The notes beneath the pieces are model-generated. The model had not been told where the DNA came from and ran no database searches. It saw only the letters and a list, made by a program, of their open reading frames with translations. From assembly GCA_934232845.1 (NCBI GenBank), contig CAKQGD010000002.1:1-64000 (forward strand): DNA of 64,000 nucleotides, in the 5' to 3' direction. A program made the translations under genes and the position numbers. Origin of the DNA: an uncultured Oscillospiraceae bacterium. Its GTDB lineage: Bacteria; Bacillota; Clostridia; Oscillospirales; Ruminococcaceae. Of the stretch, positions 60,792 through 64,000 are shown one piece after another (the stretch's first letter is position 1; every line of letters starts with the position of its first letter).

Positions 60792-61655
60792 TTACTTGCC
60801 GATGCAGACCATGTCGGCCAGCTCGTATTTTTCTGCCAGTGTCATGAAGGTGCCGTTCGCGACCAACTCCTCAACAGCGGCCTGCACTTCGTCGCGAAGT
60901 TCGGTGTTGCCGAGCTTAAAGCCGATGGCGTACTGTTCGGTGGAAAGGGGTTCTTCGAGCATCAGCAGAGAGCCGTCGTTTCTGCTCTTGAGCTGATAGT
61001 TCGCGATGCCGATATCGACGGCAATTGCCTCAGAGATGCCGGAATCCAGATTAGCAAAAGCGGTGTTGTAGTCCGGAACGGTCTGCAGCTCGGCGAAGGT
61101 GGCAACAAGAGCGAGATTTTCCGCATTGTCCTCTTCGGCGGTCAGCGCGGTATAGGCGGAAGAACCGGACTGTGTCACAACGACCTTGCCTGCAAGATCA
61201 GCTTCGGAAGCAATGCCCGAATCGGCCTTGACAACCCAAACGATGCTGTTGTCGACATAAGGGAAGCTCCATGTATAGCTGTCCTCACGGCCGGTAACGG
61301 TGAAGCCGTTCCAGATGCAGTCGATCGCGCCGGAATCCAGTTCCATGTCTTTGGAGTCCCAGTTGATGGGCTTTTTGACAAGCTCCCAGCCCTTGAGGTC
61401 ACAGACGGCCTGCGCCATCTCAAGGTCAAAGCCGGTGTATTCGCCGTTGTCATCCATGTAGCCATAGGGCGGATATTCGGCGTCGAAACCGACGGTGAAG
61501 GTGCGGGTTTCGGCTGCGCCGGAGGAGCCCTCCGTTTCGGAAGCGGGGGTCGAACCGGAGTTCGCAGGGGTTGAGGTCGAAGACGTACCGCCGCAGGCGG
61601 TCATCGCAAGCAGGCACATGGCAAGTGCCAGCAGAAGTGCAAGAGTCTTTTTCAT
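60792..61655 (-). CDS. Polar amino acid ABC transporter, lipoprotein binding protein
   Basis: 287 residues from ATG 61655 (GGAGGG upstream). Lipoprotein signal MKKTLALLLALAMCLLAMTA then Cys, a Ser/Thr/Pro linker, and a family 3 solute-binding domain (TFTVGFDAEYPPYGYMDDNG, YTGFDLEMAQAVCDL, GVKF-like NGFTVTGREDSYTWSFPYV). It captures an amino acid outside the membrane; which one is not readable. First gene of the operon. Confidence 0.94.
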   Translation of the reverse strand: MKKTLALLLALAMCLLAMTACGGTSSTSTPANSGSTPASETEGSSGAAETRTFTVGFDAEYPPYGYMDDNGEYTGFDLEMAQAVCDLKGWELVKKPINWDSKDMELDSGAIDCIWNGFTVTGREDSYTWSFPYVDNSIVWVVKADSGIASEADLAGKVVVTQSGSSAYTALTAEEDNAENLALVATFAELQTVPDYNTAFANLDSGISEAIAVDIGIANYQLKSRNDGSLLMLEEPLSTEQYAIGFKLGNTELRDEVQAAVEELVANGTFMTLAEKYELADMVCIGK

Positions 61656-61714
61656 AAAAAATCCCTCCAGAAAAAGTAATGGCGTCAATTGCTTTACTGT
61701 GTTAATATGCTAAT

Positions 61715-61743
61715 ACAATACCACAGTATTTCAAAGAAGTCAA
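61715..61743 (-). promoter_or_regulatory. Promoter of the ABC transporter operon
   Basis: On the minus strand, TTGACT (61743-61738), 17-nt spacer, TATTGT (61720-61715). Confidence 0.75.
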
Positions 61744-62044
61744 GGCTTTTAGAATATTTTTCTTTTCAAAACAATTTTCAAATGGAAATCTCAGACAGAA
61801 TCCTTCAAAGGCAAAGGAAAGTGAAAAGGTTTCGATTTTTGATCGGCGAATCAAAGGGTAAGAGGCGAAGAATAAGCTTGTTCGATTCGACCGCTTCCAT
61901 TGATCGGGGACGGCTCCGAATCGTGTTCTTTTTTGCTTACTGCCGGCGGTTAAAAAAGAAAACATAAATTTCCCTTTTTTTAAAAAACTAACCAAAAAAC
62001 GGCTTTAAAATGAACCTTTTTGCTTATTCGAAGCGCTTTTTTTA
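61744..62044. other. AT-rich divergent intergenic region, no gene seen
   Basis: No credible gene on either strand. It separates the ABC operon promoter from that of the diguanylate cyclase. Confidence 0.5.
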
Positions 62045-62073
62045 TTGCAGAGAAACAGAGTTTGAGATATAAT
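62045..62073 (+). promoter_or_regulatory. Promoter of the diguanylate cyclase gene
   Basis: TTGCAG (62045-62050), 17-nt spacer, TATAAT (62068-62073). It leaves a leader of about 190 nt; no c-di-GMP riboswitch core was seen in it. Confidence 0.7.
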
Positions 62074-62269
62074 ATTTTGTATCACTTTTCTTTTTCAGCG
62101 CAATGAAGCAGATTGCCGCAGACGACCGTCGCTTTGACGAATACAGGTCGAAAAATGAAATGAAGGCGGCTGTACCGCAAAGAAGGTCTTGGAGGATCAG
62201 ATTTTTGTTTTGAAACATTTCGAGTCTTTTCTTGGCGGAAAACCTGAAAATTTTTAAGGCGGTGGTATT

Positions 62270-63610
62270 ATGTGCAGCGGCAGAACAGCGAATGAGCCGG
62301 TAAATACAGAAAAAGAACTGTACCTGCCGGAATTGGCGGAAAAGGAACTGCATTATGTGCTGACGCATACGCTGAACCAGCTGTTTCTCGCTACCATTCG
62401 CATTGATCTGCAGAAAGACAAGGCTTTTGTTTTGCAGAGCGCTGATATGCCGGAGGTTACCATGCGCAATGTTGTGTGGGCCGATCGGCTGAAACAGTAT
62501 GGCGAATTCATGCATACGGAGGAATTGGAAGTCTTTTCTTCGGAACATTTATTGGAGCTGTATCACTGCGGGCAGAGGATTTTTTCAAAGGAATTTCCGT
62601 ATTACCGGAACAGCACCAACGAATGGATGACCATGACCGCATATCTGACGTCTGAAGAAGGGACGCCGTATGCCACAGTGATCGTGCGAAAAAGCAGTGG
62701 GGAGCATCTGCTCAACCGCATTGTGGATCTATATGTCTACAGCACCTGCGATTACTTTATTTATCTGGACGTTAAAAAGAACAGCTATACCTCTTTCAGC
62801 AGAAGTGACAGCGGCACCCCTCTGCCGCCCGCCGTGTGCTCGGATTACTCCGCTGAAATCGTAAAATATGCGGAGAATTTTGTTGTGCCGGAGGACCGGG
62901 AAAGAGTCATCTTTGAGATGAGTCTGGAGCGTGTACTGAAAAAACTCGAGACACAGCCGACGCATGCGTTTACCTGCGGAGTACTGGACCCGGCTCGCGG
63001 ATATACCAGAAAGAGGCTGCTTTATCAGTATTACAACCGCGAAACACAGATGATTCTTTTGTCGCGTACGGATATCACGGATACATATCTGGAAGAACAG
63101 AAAAATCAGAATGAGCTGCGAAAAGCAAAACAAATGGCAAAAACGGACGCGCTGACGGGTTTGTACAATCTTCAGGGGATTGTCGAGGAGATAACCCGTT
63201 ATCTTGAAACGTCAAAGGAAATTTCCGCGCTGCTGTTTATCGACATGGACGATTTCAAAAAGATCAATGATACATTGGGACATTCCACCGGAAACGAAGT
63301 GCTTCGCAAAATTGCGGAGACGCTGCGGGCCAATGTGCGCTCCTGCGATTTGGTGGGGCGAATCGGAGGAGACGAGTTTTTGGTGCTTTTCTGCGGCGTC
63401 AAGTCGGCAGAAAATGTCAGACAAAGCACAGCCCGTCTGCATGAGGCGGTGTGCAGACTTTCGCAGGTATTCGGTATTTCCACCAGCTGCAGCATCGGAA
63501 TTGCGGTTTTTCCCGAAGACGGAAGAGACTATGCCGCGCTGATGGAATGTGCGGACAAACGGGTATATCGGGCAAAACGAAGCGGAAAAAATCAATTTGC
63601 AATGAGCTGA
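62270..63610 (+). CDS. Diguanylate cyclase (GGDEF domain)
   Basis: 446 residues, no membrane segment. The N-terminal 290 residues are an unrecognised, probably sensory region, perhaps including PAS-like folds. The GGDEF domain starts near residue 290 (KTDALTGLYNLQGI). The active-site motif G366-G-D-E-F370 is intact and an inhibitory I-site R357-S-C-D360 lies five residues before it, so it should make c-di-GMP with product feedback. Start ATG 62270 follows GGCGGTGG, a weak ribosome site. Confidence 0.9.
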   Translation: MCSGRTANEPVNTEKELYLPELAEKELHYVLTHTLNQLFLATIRIDLQKDKAFVLQSADMPEVTMRNVVWADRLKQYGEFMHTEELEVFSSEHLLELYHCGQRIFSKEFPYYRNSTNEWMTMTAYLTSEEGTPYATVIVRKSSGEHLLNRIVDLYVYSTCDYFIYLDVKKNSYTSFSRSDSGTPLPPAVCSDYSAEIVKYAENFVVPEDRERVIFEMSLERVLKKLETQPTHAFTCGVLDPARGYTRKRLLYQYYNRETQMILLSRTDITDTYLEEQKNQNELRKAKQMAKTDALTGLYNLQGIVEEITRYLETSKEISALLFIDMDDFKKINDTLGHSTGNEVLRKIAETLRANVRSCDLVGRIGGDEFLVLFCGVKSAENVRQSTARLHEAVCRLSQVFGISTSCSIGIAVFPEDGRDYAALMECADKRVYRAKRSGKNQFAMS

Positions 63611-63887
63611 CGCAGCCGCAGAAAAGAACTTTTGGAGATTTTTAGATTTTTTAAAATGGCGTGCGGAGGAAGCGTATGAAAGCGGAGCCGTCGAAACTTT
63701 GGGCGGCTAAAATGCGGGCGAAATCATATTGAAAAATATGAGACAGGTTTATCCATATATTGTTTGGACCTTTCTATAAAATTCAGGCAATACGGAGGGA
63801 CAAATTTCTCATTTCTTTTTTTATGAAATATGATATGATATAGAGTATATGTCGGCTCCATAAGTTTTTAAAAAAGGAAGTGAGCCT

Positions 63888-64000
63888 ATGAATACAGCGG
63901 CCGATCAAGCTGCTGACGTGAAAGAATATCAAGAACGTCTGCAGATTGCACTGAAATCCGCGAAAATCTGCGTGTTTGAAGTGGATCTGGTTCACCAGCG
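63888..64000 (+). CDS. Probable PAS-domain signalling protein, cut by the right edge
   Basis: ATG 63888, with AAAGGAAG upstream, opens 37 codons with no stop before the window ends. The text QERLQIALKSAKICVFEVDL looks like the first helix and strand of a PAS domain. It may be a second c-di-GMP or kinase protein next to the cyclase, but the output domain is outside the window. Confidence 0.55.
   Translation, partial: MNTAADQAADVKEYQERLQIALKSAKICVFEVDLVHQ

Noticed and set aside
62074..62269. c-di-GMP riboswitch before the diguanylate cyclase
   Set aside because: The leader lacks the conserved GEMM core segments that I would expect.
1..64000. CRISPR arrays, rRNA genes, intact insertion sequences
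   Set aside because: No regularly spaced repeats, no rRNA-like text and no transposase were seen.

Overview
The window looks like part of the chromosome of an anaerobic, low-to-moderate GC Gram-positive bacterium of the class Clostridia, most likely the Oscillospiraceae/Ruminococcaceae group. The reasons are strong Shine-Dalgarno sites (GGAGG) before nearly every gene, TTG and GTG starts, TTGACA/TATAAT promoters, U-tailed terminators, a T-box leader, a tandem glycine riboswitch, an ECF transporter core beside truA, and a ClpE-type ATPase. This placement is inference; no rRNA is present.

Layout. 1-1.7 kb is a decayed edge: a truncated DUF6061-like gene, short repeats and the broken 3' half of a TRAP transporter permease. 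1.8-5 kb holds a TIGR04076 protein and a methionine locus (promoter, T-box, O-acetylhomoserine sulfhydrylase, homoserine O-acyltransferase with the acetyl-type Glu111). 5-19.5 kb is mixed metabolism and transport: PepT-like peptidase, an esterase / condensation-like acyltransferase / zinc-ribbon membrane protein group, PduL, type-4 uracil-DNA glycosylase, AsnA, an AEC carrier, an RlmD-type rRNA methyltransferase, an NSS symporter and LrgAB. 19.6-21.8 kb has a polysaccharide deacetylase, a bactofilin and TspO. 22-34.5 kb is housekeeping: tRNA-Val(GAC), ruvCAB, glmM, a methyltransferase, ecfA1-ecfA2-ecfT-truA, a DUF5711 propeller, CvpA and a ClpE-like unfoldase.

34.5-46.5 kb is mainly envelope genes: a secreted protein with highly-expressed-type codon use behind a structured leader, a penicillin-binding protein, a LysM-G5-M23 peptidase, then murA through tex. 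46.5-49 kb has a GH5-like lipoprotein gene with two frameshifts, an odd tRNA-Val(CAC) with an 8-nt anticodon loop, DUF421 and tRNA-Lys. 49-53 kb is the most unusual part: a six-gene unit with its own promoter and long leader that encodes a 30-aa membrane peptide, a Tat-exported metallo-beta-lactamase-fold protein, a polytopic membrane protein, a small SAP-like protein, TatA and TatC. 53.4-64 kb has pyruvate carboxylase, a glycine riboswitch controlling a TRIC/UPF0126 channel and a CntK-like racemase, a polar amino acid ABC transporter on the minus strand, a diguanylate cyclase, and the start of a probable PAS-domain gene that runs off the right edge.

The best candidate for an undescribed system is the Tat-linked unit at 49.06-53.09 kb. 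It appears to carry both an exported hydrolase and the translocon to export it. The function of its membrane partner is not recognisable from sequence.
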